NCBI GenBank assembly: GCA_022821805.1
Contig: JAJECX010000016.1
Span: forward strand, 1-64,000
Source: Anaerolineae bacterium
GTDB taxonomy: Bacteria > Chloroflexota > Anaerolineae > Aggregatilineales > Phototrophicaceae
Length of the DNA stretch: 64,000 nucleotides
Reading direction: 5' to 3'
Position numbers and translations under genes: made by a program. Each line of letters begins with the position of its first letter. Within the stretch, counting starts at the first letter, position 1. Below, one piece after another: positions 29,467 to 38,792 of this stretch. The notes beneath the pieces are model-generated. The model was given only the letters and a program-made list of their open reading frames with translations. It made no database searches and had not been told where the DNA came from.

Positions 29467-29615
29467 GTTGCCGACTCCTGAACCGAGTTTTGTATTCGAC
29501 TTTCACCACCGAACACACCGAGGCTAGTCAAAGTTCAAGCAACAGTGTGGCAAAGCAACTGATACGGAGACATTTTAGCGGATAGCCAAATGCATTCGAT
29601 ACCAGTTCCGCGCGG

Positions 29616-29631
29616 GCGAGCCATGGCTCGC
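29616..29631. repeat. Perfect 16-bp palindrome, GGGCGAGCC family
   Basis: gcgagcca and tggctcgc form a gap-free palindrome within gcggGCGAGCCATGGCTCGC, followed by acctacatcc. It lies between the divergent dehydratase and SDR genes. It shares the stem core and the CCTACA flank with other intergenic elements in this window; it could also be an operator. Confidence 0.5.
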
Positions 29632-29723
29632 ACCTACATCCGCTTTGCCACCTGCCACCTCTGTGTTCTCAGTGTTATCTGTGGTTAGAATAGCTTTATC
29701 GGACACAAGTTTCAGAGCGGATT

Positions 29724-30524
29724 ATGACACAGAAGCGATTTGCAAACCAAACGGTCATCGTCACTGGCGCCGGCGAAGGCATCGGTTATGAAGTGGCGCG
29801 GCAGTTTTGCGCGGAAGGCGCGTCGGTTCTCGTAAACGACATCCTGCCCGAGCGCGCCAAGGCCGCGGCCAAGGCGATCGCCAGCGAGACGGGCGCGGAT
29901 TGCATCGCGGCGCCGGGCGATGTCGCCGAAGTCGAGACGGTGCGCGGGCTGGTAGCGCAAGCCGTGGACAGCTTCGACGGTCTGGATGTCTGCGTCTGCA
30001 ACGCCGGCTTGACCTCTTGGGGAAACTTCTTCGCATACAAGCCAGCTGATTTCGAGCGCGTGGTCAGCGTCAACCTGCGCGGCAGTTATTTTCTGGCGCA
30101 AGCGGCTGCCCGCCAGTTTCGCGCAGCTGGCAGCGGCGGGCGCATCGTGCTGATGTCGTCGGTCACCGGGCATCGCGCAGTGCCCTACCTCAGCGCTTAC
30201 GGCATGACCAAGGCGGCGCTGGAAATGCTCGCGCGGAACCTGGTGCTTGAGCTTAGCCCGCACGGCATCACGATCAATTGCGTGGCGCCTGGGGCGGTCA
30301 TCACGCCGCGCAACCTCAATGATGATCCGGATTATGAAGCGCGCTGGGGGAATCTGATCCCAGTGGGCAAGGCGATCGAATCGGCCGATATCGCCAATGC
30401 TGTGCTCTTCCTCGCCGCGCCCGAGTCGGAGAAAATCACTGGTCAAGCGATTGTGGTCGATGGCGGCTGGACCAGCACCAGTCCGATTCCGGATATGGGG
30501 TACGGCGCAGATTATGAAAATTGA
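29724..30524 (+). CDS. Short-chain dehydrogenase/reductase
   Basis: A 266-residue classical SDR using NAD(P). It has TGAGEGIG (14-21), NAG (93-95), catalytic S145 or S146, Y159 and K163 (YGMTK), and the usual end (GQAIVVDGGWTS). D39 after the second strand suggests NAD(H) preference. The likely role is oxidation of a sugar or polyol; its position divergent from the sugar-acid dehydratase supports a sugar dehydrogenase. A TAGAAT -10-like box lies at 29686-29691 without a matching -35. Confidence 0.9.
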   Translation: MTQKRFANQTVIVTGAGEGIGYEVARQFCAEGASVLVNDILPERAKAAAKAIASETGADCIAAPGDVAEVETVRGLVAQAVDSFDGLDVCVCNAGLTSWGNFFAYKPADFERVVSVNLRGSYFLAQAAARQFRAAGSGGRIVLMSSVTGHRAVPYLSAYGMTKAALEMLARNLVLELSPHGITINCVAPGAVITPRNLNDDPDYEARWGNLIPVGKAIESADIANAVLFLAAPESEKITGQAIVVDGGWTSTSPIPDMGYGADYEN

Positions 30525-30546
30525 TGCGCGCGCCCGCGCCGTCAAT
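30520..30546. terminator. Hairpin spanning the stop codons of convergent SDR and SulP genes
   Basis: attga near 30520 and tcaat ending at 30546 pair, with GC-rich inner bases. The stem includes both stop codons of two genes that end 17 bases apart. No T-run is visible; a bidirectional terminator is the simplest reading. Confidence 0.35.
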
Positions 30547-32797
30547 CCATCAATTCTTGAACCAGGCGGTTGGTTGTCGCCAACCGGTCGGAAAGCAGAC
30601 TGGCGATAAATACATGAATCGCCGTAGCCGTTTGCGGCGCTGTCACTTCCATACGGCGTAAAGCCTCGTGGCTCAGCCGTTGAAGAACGCCGGCTTCGGT
30701 CACCACGATGGAAGCCGTGCGCGCTTTGCCCAGGTAAAAGCCCACTTCGCCAATCACGGCACCAGCGGTCATGCTGCGCAAGCGCAGAACGTGACCGCCC
30801 TCATCGCGCAGGAGGACGTCAACGCGTCCGGATTCGATGAAATAGAGCGCATCGGATTCGTCACCCTGGCGGAAGATCGTATCGCCGACATGCGTCTCGA
30901 TCCGCTCCAGCGCCGCCTGCGCCGCCGCGGCGTCTTCCGACCGAATGATCGCATGCTGCGCCAACTGCTGCCCCAAAGTTACCTGATTGGCGTCCGGCAG
31001 ATTGGACTCCGCCAGCAAGATGCTTTCGCACCACTCCAGCGCGCGATCGAGATCGTCGAAATGCGGCGGCTTATCGGGCCGCGCTTCTACAATACCGCCA
31101 TCGAACAGCAGCGTCTGCAATTGAGGCGCCGCGTCCGAAATAAGCAATTCGATGCCTTTGGCATCGGTCAGCCTCTTCAGCTTTTGGAAGTCCTTCATGG
31201 TTGACACATCAAAGCCGCGCACAGATTTGAAGTCGAGAATAATGAAGCGCAGCCGACCATTTTCGTCCGCCGAGATGCGAGATACAACATGTTCGTAAAA
31301 GCGATAGGCGGCGCCAAAAAAGATATAACCCTGCAGGCGCAGAATCAGGATTCCTTCACCCGCCTTTTGCAGCAATTGATTCTGCGCGAAGGAGCGGTCA
31401 AGGTTGCTGCGATGAAAACTGCCGGAGAACTCTTGCCTGATGACTTCCATGCGGCTGTATTCCAGCACGAAGAATGATATCGCCACCATAATGCCGACGG
31501 CGATAGCCGCTAACAGGCCAAACAGCGTGGTGACCAGCACGATAATGACGATTACGATGTAATCCTGCCGCGGCAGACTGGACCAACTGTCCAGCAGCCA
31601 TTCTTTCATAAACTGAAGGCCGAAATACATCAACAGACCGGCAGGAACAAAGCTTGGCGCCAGCGAAAAGACGGCGCCGCCGAAAAATAGCGTGAGCGCA
31701 AACATGAGCGCAAGGACGAGGCCTACCAGACGACCGTAAACGCGCATGCCATGCACCAGCGCTGAGGATATGGGGGCGTGATAAGCGACGACGCCGCCAC
31801 CGGACAGGGCGGACGCGATATTCGCGACGCCATTGACAAGGCATTCGCGATTCAAATTCAGTTCACGGTTTACGACGATTTCTTGCGCGCTGGCTCTTAG
31901 AAACAGATTTAGTATAAAGACGACGATCAAGGTCAGCGTATGACCGGCGCTTGCCAGGATTATGGCTGAGTCAATCCGTCCAAGAGCGGATAGATCGGGC
32001 AATTGCCAATGCAGCGCGTTTGACACATTCGGCAGCAGCCAACCGTCCCGCGCCAAAGCGTCCATGTCGCCTATGACAAACAGCGCCCAAACATAAAACA
32101 GGAAGAGCGAGGCGAGTATGCCGCCGGGCAATATCATCGCGCTCTTGTAGCGAGACCGCAGCCCGAGGACGCTAAGGGCGAAAACAGCAGCCGGCAGCCA
32201 ACGCCGGAATACCTCGCCCTCCAGAAGAATTGGCAAGGACTCCGCGTTTAGTCGAAGATCAACCAGAACAGAGAATCCGGCATTCAATATCAGCCAACCT
32301 AAGCCAGCCATAAAGCCGCCGATGATGGGGTAAGGGATATATCTGATTAGGCTCCCGGCGCGCGACAAACCCAGCAAGACTACTAGTGCGCCGGCAAGTA
32401 TCGACGTAAGCGCGATCACGAGGTAAACAAGCGCAAAGAGCTCATCCGGCGGCATATCGGCTGGCGCAGCGGAGATTACGCTGCCAGCGACCAAACCCTG
32501 GATCACGACGGTTGGACTTTGTGGCAGCACTTGCGTCGCGTGGTCGGAACTGAATAACGAGGTGATGAGCGCCATTACGATTTCGCTAACCAGAACAATC
32601 GCCAGCCCAGCGGCGAAATAACTGGCAAGCTTGCCGTTGAAAACCAGTCGGGAATAGGATGGCATTACGCTTGCCATAAGCAGCCAGATGATGGCGCTCG
32701 CCAAGACGCTTCGCAGGATCATCTGCGGTTTCAGCGCCTGCGCAATGGCTTGGCGAAGGGTCCAGTCAGCGGCGTCTGAAGGTGTTTGATTCGACAT
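30542..32797 (-). CDS. SulP anion transporter fused to STAS and cyclic-nucleotide-binding domains
   Basis: A 751-residue inner-membrane transporter. The SulP membrane domain (about 25-435, with a GGAVFSLAPSFVPAGLL region) is followed by a STAS domain (about 465-570, ILDFKSVRGFDVSTMKDF) and a Crp-type cyclic-nucleotide-binding domain (about 635-745, IFRQGDESDALYFIESGRVD). SulP proteins move sulfate, bicarbonate or other anions. The third domain suggests gating or localisation by a nucleotide, although the phosphate-binding cassette cannot be confirmed by eye. The gene is convergent with the SDR. Confidence 0.88.
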   Translation of the reverse strand: MSNQTPSDAADWTLRQAIAQALKPQMILRSVLASAIIWLLMASVMPSYSRLVFNGKLASYFAAGLAIVLVSEIVMALITSLFSSDHATQVLPQSPTVVIQGLVAGSVISAAPADMPPDELFALVYLVIALTSILAGALVVLLGLSRAGSLIRYIPYPIIGGFMAGLGWLILNAGFSVLVDLRLNAESLPILLEGEVFRRWLPAAVFALSVLGLRSRYKSAMILPGGILASLFLFYVWALFVIGDMDALARDGWLLPNVSNALHWQLPDLSALGRIDSAIILASAGHTLTLIVVFILNLFLRASAQEIVVNRELNLNRECLVNGVANIASALSGGGVVAYHAPISSALVHGMRVYGRLVGLVLALMFALTLFFGGAVFSLAPSFVPAGLLMYFGLQFMKEWLLDSWSSLPRQDYIVIVIIVLVTTLFGLLAAIAVGIMVAISFFVLEYSRMEVIRQEFSGSFHRSNLDRSFAQNQLLQKAGEGILILRLQGYIFFGAAYRFYEHVVSRISADENGRLRFIILDFKSVRGFDVSTMKDFQKLKRLTDAKGIELLISDAAPQLQTLLFDGGIVEARPDKPPHFDDLDRALEWCESILLAESNLPDANQVTLGQQLAQHAIIRSEDAAAAQAALERIETHVGDTIFRQGDESDALYFIESGRVDVLLRDEGGHVLRLRSMTAGAVIGEVGFYLGKARTASIVVTEAGVLQRLSHEALRRMEVTAPQTATAIHVFIASLLSDRLATTNRLVQELMD

Positions 32798-32851
32798 GAG
32801 AAATGGTTCTTGCCGACGATGGCAAGGATGCGTTACTTACAGCATAGCGCA

Positions 32852-33217
32852 TTAGTCGAAAGTAGCGCTCGATTCGTGGCCCGGCGCCGCGCGCTTCCGC
32901 CTTCCGCGGACGATATCCGTGCCCAGCCAGCCAAAGCCCAGCAGCGCCAAGCCGACGCCGCCGACAATCATCATATTAAATTGTTCGGAAACCAGGCGCC
33001 GCCGTTCGATATCGGATGCCATTAAGCCCTGCGCCTGGCTCTTGCTCTCGATCTCGACTTCGCCGCCGTCGTCGTGGATTTGCGCCGCCAGGTTTGCCGA
33101 AAGCTCATTGTTAATCATCAGGTAACGGAGGGCGCCGCCAGCCGCCATCAGGATTCCGACGACTATCGCGGTGAAGAGCAGACGTTCAGTCAATTCGTAA
33201 TCCAGGATTCTATTCAT
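32852..33217 (-). CDS. Small membrane protein of unknown function
   Basis: About 121 residues with two hydrophobic helices (about 14-35 and 80-100) around a charged loop (HDDGGEVEIESKSQ) and a basic C-terminus. I do not recognise the family. The ATG at 33217 is chosen over an upstream TTG (33232); GAGG is near but closely spaced. It lies 54 bases upstream of the SulP gene on the same strand and could be co-transcribed with it. Confidence 0.6.
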   Translation of the reverse strand: MNRILDYELTERLLFTAIVVGILMAAGGALRYLMINNELSANLAAQIHDDGGEVEIESKSQAQGLMASDIERRRLVSEQFNMMIVGGVGLALLGFGWLGTDIVRGRRKRAAPGHESSATFD

Positions 33218-33240
33218 TTGCCTCGCTCGCAAAGCGTTTA

Positions 33241-33269
33241 TTGCCGAATGCCAATCCGAACCTTACAAT
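33241..33269 (+). promoter_or_regulatory. Sigma70-like promoter of the first Gfo/Idh/MocA gene
   Basis: TTGCCG (33241-33246) and TACAAT (33264-33269) are spaced by 17 bases, about 40 bases upstream of the start codon. Match and spacing are good for a vegetative promoter. Confidence 0.45.
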
Positions 33270-33309
33270 GAGCCAACCTTGAAGCCTTGCCATTTTACGG
33301 AAGATGGTT

Positions 33310-34425
33310 ATGACTAGCAACACAATATCTGTTGGCGTCGTCGGCAGCAGTTGGTGGGCGGACGCCATGCACCTGCCGGCGCTCGCCAGCCACGCTCAAG
33401 CGCGGACGGTCGCCATCTGCGGTCGCAATCGGGACAATGCGCAGACGATGGCTGATACTTGGGATATCCCCCAAGTTTATAGCGACTACCGCGAGATGAT
33501 CGACAAAGCGGATCTCGATGCCATCGTCGTTTCGACGCCAAACAGCACACATTATCCCATCAGCATGTACGCCTTGGAAAAGGGCTTGCACGCGCTTTGC
33601 GAAAAGCCGATCGCGCTGACCTACGCGCAGGCGCGGGAAATGGCGGAAAGAGCAAAAGCGCGCGGGCTCAAGACGTTGGTTCCCTTCACCTACAGCTACA
33701 TGCCGACCGCCCGTTATCTGAAAGAGTTGATTGATGATGGATACATCGGCAAGGCTTATCATCTCAATATACGCTACTACACCGGATTCGCCCGCGATGG
33801 CGATTACCGCTGGCGCTTCGACCGCAAGATCGCCGGCTCCGGAGTGGTTGGCGATCTGGGCTCGCACTTTCTGTACCTCGCCGAATGGCTCTATGGCGAA
33901 ATCAGCGCAGTTACCTGCCGGCTGGGATTCTCGGCGCCTCGTCCGCCGCTCGACCCCGCCGGCGAAGCCTATGAGGTCCTCGATGACTCCTGCATGCTGA
34001 CGCTAGAATTCGCCAGCGGCGCCTTGGGCATGATTCATTGCACCGCTCTTTGCTATGAGGATACGCCCTTCGGTCAAACACATCACATGGAATTTCACGG
34101 TTCTGATGGCACGCTTTATAGCTTCACCGACTGGGACAAGATTCAGCAGGTCAAAGGCGCGCGCGTCGGCGAAGGCATGGTCCGCGAACTGCCGATTCCC
34201 GATCACATCTGGGGCAATGCCCGGCGCGACACGGTGCATAACACCTACCGCGATATGTTCCGCTCGGAGGATTTCATGATTCGGGGATTCATCAATGGGA
34301 TCATTGATGACAGGGAGTTGAAGCCGAGCTTCCAGCAGGGCGCGCAAATACAGCGCCTTTTGAGCGCCGCGCTGCGCAGCCACGAAACCGAAAGGCGCGT
34401 CGAGGTCGAGTCGATCACTGCATAA
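33310..34425 (+). CDS. Gfo/Idh/MocA family oxidoreductase (copy 1)
   Basis: A 371-residue NAD(P)-dependent sugar dehydrogenase or related enzyme. The N-terminal Rossmann fold starts VGVVGSSWWADAMH (about 8-21), in which the usual third Gly is replaced. CEKPIAL carries the family's catalytic-site Lys (about residue 98), and the C-terminal alpha/beta domain follows. I take the second ATG (33310) because GGAAG lies 6 bases before it and abuts the first ATG (33304). It is transcribed opposite to the Opp cluster but next to a second Gfo gene, to which it is convergent. Confidence 0.88.
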   Translation: MTSNTISVGVVGSSWWADAMHLPALASHAQARTVAICGRNRDNAQTMADTWDIPQVYSDYREMIDKADLDAIVVSTPNSTHYPISMYALEKGLHALCEKPIALTYAQAREMAERAKARGLKTLVPFTYSYMPTARYLKELIDDGYIGKAYHLNIRYYTGFARDGDYRWRFDRKIAGSGVVGDLGSHFLYLAEWLYGEISAVTCRLGFSAPRPPLDPAGEAYEVLDDSCMLTLEFASGALGMIHCTALCYEDTPFGQTHHMEFHGSDGTLYSFTDWDKIQQVKGARVGEGMVRELPIPDHIWGNARRDTVHNTYRDMFRSEDFMIRGFINGIIDDRELKPSFQQGAQIQRLLSAALRSHETERRVEVESITA

Positions 34426-34489
34426 GCATCACGACTGTCGGCGGTCGCAACTGGCTTGAACCGGTGACGGGAGTGATGGGACCAGTCTG

Positions 34490-35482
34490 CTAGACAGCGC
34501 GATCACGTGGATCAAGCGCGACTTCATCCCCGATACGGCTGGATTCAAAGGCAGCCTCGATGACCGCTTGCGCGATCAATCCGGCTTCGGCGGGCACGGG
34601 CGGCGGCTGACCTTTGCGGAGCGCGTTGAGGAAAGCGGACAATTCAGCGCTGAAGGCGTCGATGGGCGGCAGCGCGCTGCGCTCAATGCCACGCTTGGTC
34701 GCGGAAACCAAATGCCCGGCGCGATCGCCGGCGATATAGCCGGCCTCGCCAACAATTTGAAACAGAATGTCGTCAGAGGCAGCCACCGGCGGATAATCGC
34801 TGCCGACCCAGCCGCCATGAATTGACGCGCGCGCGCCATCGTCATAAGCAATCTGCAAGAAGACCTTATCTTCGCCTTGGAAGCCGAGGCGATTGTCGAG
34901 GCGAGCGCTGACCCGCGCCGGCTGACGATTTAATAGCCAATTCGACAGATCGATCGCGTGCACGACGTTATCGCGCGTTGTTCCATATTTGGTGTACCAG
35001 TTGCGCTCAGGCGGCGGGACCTGCTGAAAATAACTGAAGATGGAATAGAGCGGCAATCCAATTTCACCGGCCTCAATCAGCGACTTGGCGCGAGCGAAAA
35101 CCGCTTCATAACGCATCTTGAAGCCAATCCCTAACGTGACGCCGGCTTCGCTTGCCGCGCGGCAGATTTCCCGCGCCTGCGCCAAGTTCTCCGCCAGCGG
35201 TTTCTCGCAGAAGACATGCGTTCCGTGGCGCGCCGCCGCCACTACCGCCTCGTGGTGAAATGGCGTGGGCGAGCAAACGCAGAGCAAGTCGATCTCGCGC
35301 TCCGCCAGCAGTTCATGCGCATCGTGATAGCTTGCGGCGCCGCTGTTTTCAGCGACCGGCGCTCGGCGTTCAGGCATTGGGTCGGCGACCGCTACGACGC
35401 GCGCTCCCAACTTCGGCAAGCGCTCGGCATACTGCCGCCCGATCAAGCCGCAGCCGACGATGCCGGCACGAAACTTATCCAA
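34490..35482 (-). CDS. Gfo/Idh/MocA family oxidoreductase (copy 2)
   Basis: A 330-residue sugar-type dehydrogenase with [16 protein letters not shown] (about 8-23) and [11 protein letters not shown] (about 91-101). Its start overlaps the end of the OppF-like ATPase gene by 8 bases, so it is the last gene of the Opp importer operon and probably acts on the imported compound or its breakdown product. The substrate is unknown; the family includes inositol, glucose-fructose and galactose-type enzymes. Confidence 0.9.
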   Translation of the reverse strand: MDKFRAGIVGCGLIGRQYAERLPKLGARVVAVADPMPERRAPVAENSGAASYHDAHELLAEREIDLLCVCSPTPFHHEAVVAAARHGTHVFCEKPLAENLAQAREICRAASEAGVTLGIGFKMRYEAVFARAKSLIEAGEIGLPLYSIFSYFQQVPPPERNWYTKYGTTRDNVVHAIDLSNWLLNRQPARVSARLDNRLGFQGEDKVFLQIAYDDGARASIHGGWVGSDYPPVAASDDILFQIVGEAGYIAGDRAGHLVSATKRGIERSALPPIDAFSAELSAFLNALRKGQPPPVPAEAGLIAQAVIEAAFESSRIGDEVALDPRDRAV

Positions 35483-36515
35483 TAGTCATTCCATTTCCCT
35501 GCGCTTCCACGCCGTTTAAGCTGATCTCGCGCGCGCGGTGGCAGGATACAAATTGACCGGGCTGAATTTCTTCCAAAGAAGGCGTCTCGGTTTTGCAGCG
35601 GTCGATGGCATGGGCGCAGCGCGGATGAAAATAGCAGCCGGAAGGCGGATGGGCTGGATCGGCCACTTCGCCCTGCAATACGATACGTTCGGAGCGCCGG
35701 CGCGGGTCCGGCTTGGGCACGGCTGAAAGCAGCGCTTCGGTATAGGGATGCTTTGGCGCCTTGAATAGGGTCTTCGTCTCGGCGATTTCCACGATCTTGC
35801 CGACATACATCACCGCCACGCGGTCGCTGATATGCTTGACCACGCTCAGGTCATGCGCGACAAACAGGTAGGTTAATCCCAGCTCGTCTTGCAGATCCAG
35901 CATTAAATTGAGAATCTGCGCCTGCACCGAGACATCCAGCGCCGAAACCGGCTCATCAGCGACGATCAGGCTGGGATTAAGCGCCAGCGCGCGGGCGATC
36001 CCAATGCGCTGCCGCTGCCCGCCGCTGAATGCATGCGGGAAGCGCTGCATGAATTCGGGGCGCAGACGCACCAGCTCCAGCAGTTCTTCTACGCGGCGCC
36101 GGCGCTGCTCACGGCTCTTGACGCCGCTGGCCAGCAATGGCTCGGCGACAATATCAAAGACGGTCATGCGCGGATTGAGCGAGGAAAATGGGTCCTGGAA
36201 GATCATCTGCATCTGATGGCGGAAGGGCTTCAGCGCCGCCTTGGGCAGCTCCGCAGTATCGACCACTTCGCCCTCGGCGGTCTGAAAAAGCACTTCACCG
36301 CTGGTAGGCTTTAGCGCGCGCAAAATGCAGCGCGCCGTCGTTGTCTTCCCGCAGCCGCTCTCGCCGACCAGCGACAGGGTCTCGCCTTTGTTGATATGAA
36401 AGCTGATGTCGTCGACCGCGCGCACCTGCCCGACGATGCGCCGCAACAGCCCTTTCCGAATTGGGAAGAAGCGCTGCAAGTTTCGTACTTCCAATAGTGG
36501 GACGACCATCCGCAT
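35475..36515 (-). CDS. Opp/Dpp-type ABC importer ATPase (OppF-like)
   Basis: A 346-residue cytosolic ATPase with Walker [10 protein letters not shown], signature [16 protein letters not shown] and Walker [13 protein letters not shown]. The C-terminal oligopeptide-specific region has conserved Cys ([14 protein letters not shown]) that in OppD/OppF relatives may bind a 4Fe-4S cluster. AGGG lies about 7 bases before the ATG. It pairs with the OppD-like subunit encoded upstream and overlaps the dehydrogenase downstream. Confidence 0.94.
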   Translation of the reverse strand: MRMVVPLLEVRNLQRFFPIRKGLLRRIVGQVRAVDDISFHINKGETLSLVGESGCGKTTTARCILRALKPTSGEVLFQTAEGEVVDTAELPKAALKPFRHQMQMIFQDPFSSLNPRMTVFDIVAEPLLASGVKSREQRRRRVEELLELVRLRPEFMQRFPHAFSGGQRQRIGIARALALNPSLIVADEPVSALDVSVQAQILNLMLDLQDELGLTYLFVAHDLSVVKHISDRVAVMYVGKIVEIAETKTLFKAPKHPYTEALLSAVPKPDPRRRSERIVLQGEVADPAHPPSGCYFHPRCAHAIDRCKTETPSLEEIQPGQFVSCHRAREISLNGVEAQGNGMTIG

Positions 36516-36598
36516 TTTTTACCCTATCGTAGAATCATTGTTGGCGAGCCAGCGGCGGCGGTCAGTGTCTACGCGACCTCGCCCCTATACACATTCCC

Positions 36599-37645
36599 CT
36601 AACTTGGCGGCGCCGCTTCCGGCTCATGATACAAAAAGCAACTGGCAAAATGAGCTTCGCTGATCGGGCGCAGGCGCGGTTCGTGTCGATCGCAAATGCC
36701 GGGCATGGCTTCGGCGCAGCGCGGATGAAATGGGCAGCCGGTCGGTCGATTGTGCGGATGCGGAATCGAGCCGGCGATTGTCGGAAGTTTGGTGCGCGGC
36801 TCCGCGAATATGCTGGGGATCGAGCGCAGCAGCGCCTGCGTATAGGGGTGCTTGGGCTGGTGGAAGATCTCGTCCACTGGACCGCTCTCGACCACTCGTC
36901 CCAGATACATCACGATGACGTCGTCAGTCATTTCGGCGATGACGCCCATATCATGGGTGATGATAATTACCGACATCTGGGTCCGCTGCTGAATATCGCG
37001 AAGCAGGTCCAGGATTTGCGCCTGGGTCGTCACATCCAGGGCGGTGGTCGGTTCATCAGCGATCAGTATCTTCGGATTGCAAGATAGCGCCATCGCAATC
37101 ATCATGCGCTGGCGCAAGCCTCCGCTCAGCTCAAAAGGATATTCGTCGATGCGCCGCTCGGGATTGGGAATGCCGACCATCCGCAACAGCTCAATAGTCC
37201 GGTTTCTGGCTTCTTCTTTCCCGACGTCTTGATGCAATTGAATCGTCTCCACGATCTGATTGCCGATGGTATAGTGCGGGCTGAAGGATGTCATCGGCTC
37301 TTGGAAAACAAGCGCAATTTCACCGCCGCGAATGGCGCGTATCTCCGCGCCTTCGGCTTCAAGCAGCGCTAGGTCGACTGGCGCCTTGGCATTAGGGCGG
37401 CGCAGCAGGATTTGGCCTGCCACAATCCGACCCGGTCGTTCCACGATGCGGAGAATCGACAGCGCCGTGACACTTTTTCCGCAGCCGCTCTCGCCGACGA
37501 TGCCGACCGTCTTGCCAGCCTGAACCTCAAAACTGGCGCCGTCAACCGCTCTGACCGTGCCTTCATCAGTGAAGAAATAGGTCTTCAAGCCCTCCACCGT
37601 TAGCATCGGCGGCTGTCCATTCGCGCGCGCAATTTGATCAGCCAT
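36599..37645 (-). CDS. Opp/Dpp-type ABC importer ATPase (OppD-like)
   Basis: A 348-residue ATPase with Walker A GESGCGKS, signature LSGGLRQRMMIAMALS, Walker B ILIADEPTTALD, and the C-terminal extension with a Cys-containing CPFHPRCAEAMPGIC block. I start at the ATG at 37645, which overlaps the permease stop codon (TATGGCTGA) by 8 bases; upstream starts would extend into the permease gene. It follows OppC and precedes OppF in the operon. Confidence 0.93.
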   Translation of the reverse strand: MADQIARANGQPPMLTVEGLKTYFFTDEGTVRAVDGASFEVQAGKTVGIVGESGCGKSVTALSILRIVERPGRIVAGQILLRRPNAKAPVDLALLEAEGAEIRAIRGGEIALVFQEPMTSFSPHYTIGNQIVETIQLHQDVGKEEARNRTIELLRMVGIPNPERRIDEYPFELSGGLRQRMMIAMALSCNPKILIADEPTTALDVTTQAQILDLLRDIQQRTQMSVIIITHDMGVIAEMTDDVIVMYLGRVVESGPVDEIFHQPKHPYTQALLRSIPSIFAEPRTKLPTIAGSIPHPHNRPTGCPFHPRCAEAMPGICDRHEPRLRPISEAHFASCFLYHEPEAAPPS

Positions 37646-38792
37646 AAGGATCCGCCGCATCGCGCAAACCATCGCCTAAAAAGTTGAATGCCAGAATCAC
37701 GACGACCACCGGCAGCGCCGCCGAAAGCAGCCAGGGCGATAGCGCCACCGTCTGAATATTCTGCGCGTCTTGCAGCAGCACACCCCAGCTCACCGCTGGC
37801 GGCCGCAGTCCCAAGCCGAGAAAACTGAGGGCTGTTTCGCTGATGATCATATTGGGCAGCGCCAGGGTGGTCGCCGCGATGATGTGGCTGAGGAATGAAG
37901 GCGCCATGTGGCGCAAGATGATGCGCATCTGGCTCACGCCGGCCAGCTCCGCCGCTAGCACAAAGTCTTCTTCGCGCAAGGCGAGAAAACGACCGCGAAC
38001 CACACGCGCCAGATCGGTCCAGCCGATCAAGGACAGGATCACGGTGATGGCGAAATACACCTGGACGACGCCCCAATCGCGCGGCATGGCCGCGGCCAAT
38101 CCCATCCATAGCGGAATCGTCGGAATTGAGCGCAGTATCTCAATGACGCGCTGAATCAGCGTGTCGATCGCGCCGCCGTATAAGCCGGATATGCCGCCGA
38201 GCAATACACCGAGGACCAAACTGAGCGTAACGCCGGCCAATCCTATCGTCAGCGAAAGCCGGCAGGCGATCATCAAGCGCGACCACAGATCGCGCCCCAG
38301 CTGATCGGTACCCAGCAGGAAGATCAACTCTTCGGCATTGCCGCCGTCAACCCCGATCAGGTGGCGGTTCGTGCGAAAGATGCCGAGGAATTTGTATTCG
38401 TAACCTTCGGCAAAGAAGCGAAGGGGGACCTTTTGCTCCGGGTCCGGTTCGTAGACGCGCTTGAAGGTGCGCGGATCACGCTTGCCGATCAAGGCGAAAA
38501 CATGCGGGCTGAAGCGGCCTTCATCAAAGAAATGAATCGGCTGAGGCGCGATCAAGGAACGGAATGCCTCGGTCGATTGCGGATCGGCATAAGCCAGAAA
38601 GTCGGCGAAGATCGCCACCAAATAGAAGGCGAGAATGACGACGCCGCTGATCATCGCCAGGCGGTGTTTGCGAAAGCGCCACCACATCAATTGCCATTGC
38701 GTGGCGACCGAGACCCGTTCTTCGGCGGCGCTTGTGACCAGCGCTTCGTCGATCCCGTTGTCGGCAGCCGCTGGCGATTTCGCTTTCCTCAT
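37638..38792 (-). CDS. Opp-type ABC importer permease (OppC-like)
   Basis: A 384-residue permease, longer than DppC-type proteins because of an extended periplasmic insertion after the first helix (about 75-150), a pattern typical of OppC-like subunits with large N-terminal loops. GTDQLGRDLWSRLM and the loop LAGVSQMRIILRHMAPSF identify the family. The start overlaps the OppB stop by 4 bases (ATGA). Six membrane helices are predicted. Confidence 0.93.
   Translation of the reverse strand: MRKAKSPAAADNGIDEALVTSAAEERVSVATQWQLMWWRFRKHRLAMISGVVILAFYLVAIFADFLAYADPQSTEAFRSLIAPQPIHFFDEGRFSPHVFALIGKRDPRTFKRVYEPDPEQKVPLRFFAEGYEYKFLGIFRTNRHLIGVDGGNAEELIFLLGTDQLGRDLWSRLMIACRLSLTIGLAGVTLSLVLGVLLGGISGLYGGAIDTLIQRVIEILRSIPTIPLWMGLAAAMPRDWGVVQVYFAITVILSLIGWTDLARVVRGRFLALREEDFVLAAELAGVSQMRIILRHMAPSFLSHIIAATTLALPNMIISETALSFLGLGLRPPAVSWGVLLQDAQNIQTVALSPWLLSAALPVVVVILAFNFLGDGLRDAADPYG

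Noticed and set aside
27988..29481. A 497-codon open frame on the plus strand opposite the sugar-acid dehydratase
   Set aside because: Antisense shadow of a GC-rich gene. The minus-strand protein matches YjhG end to end, while the antisense translation has no recognisable domain and is rich in Arg/His/Gln.
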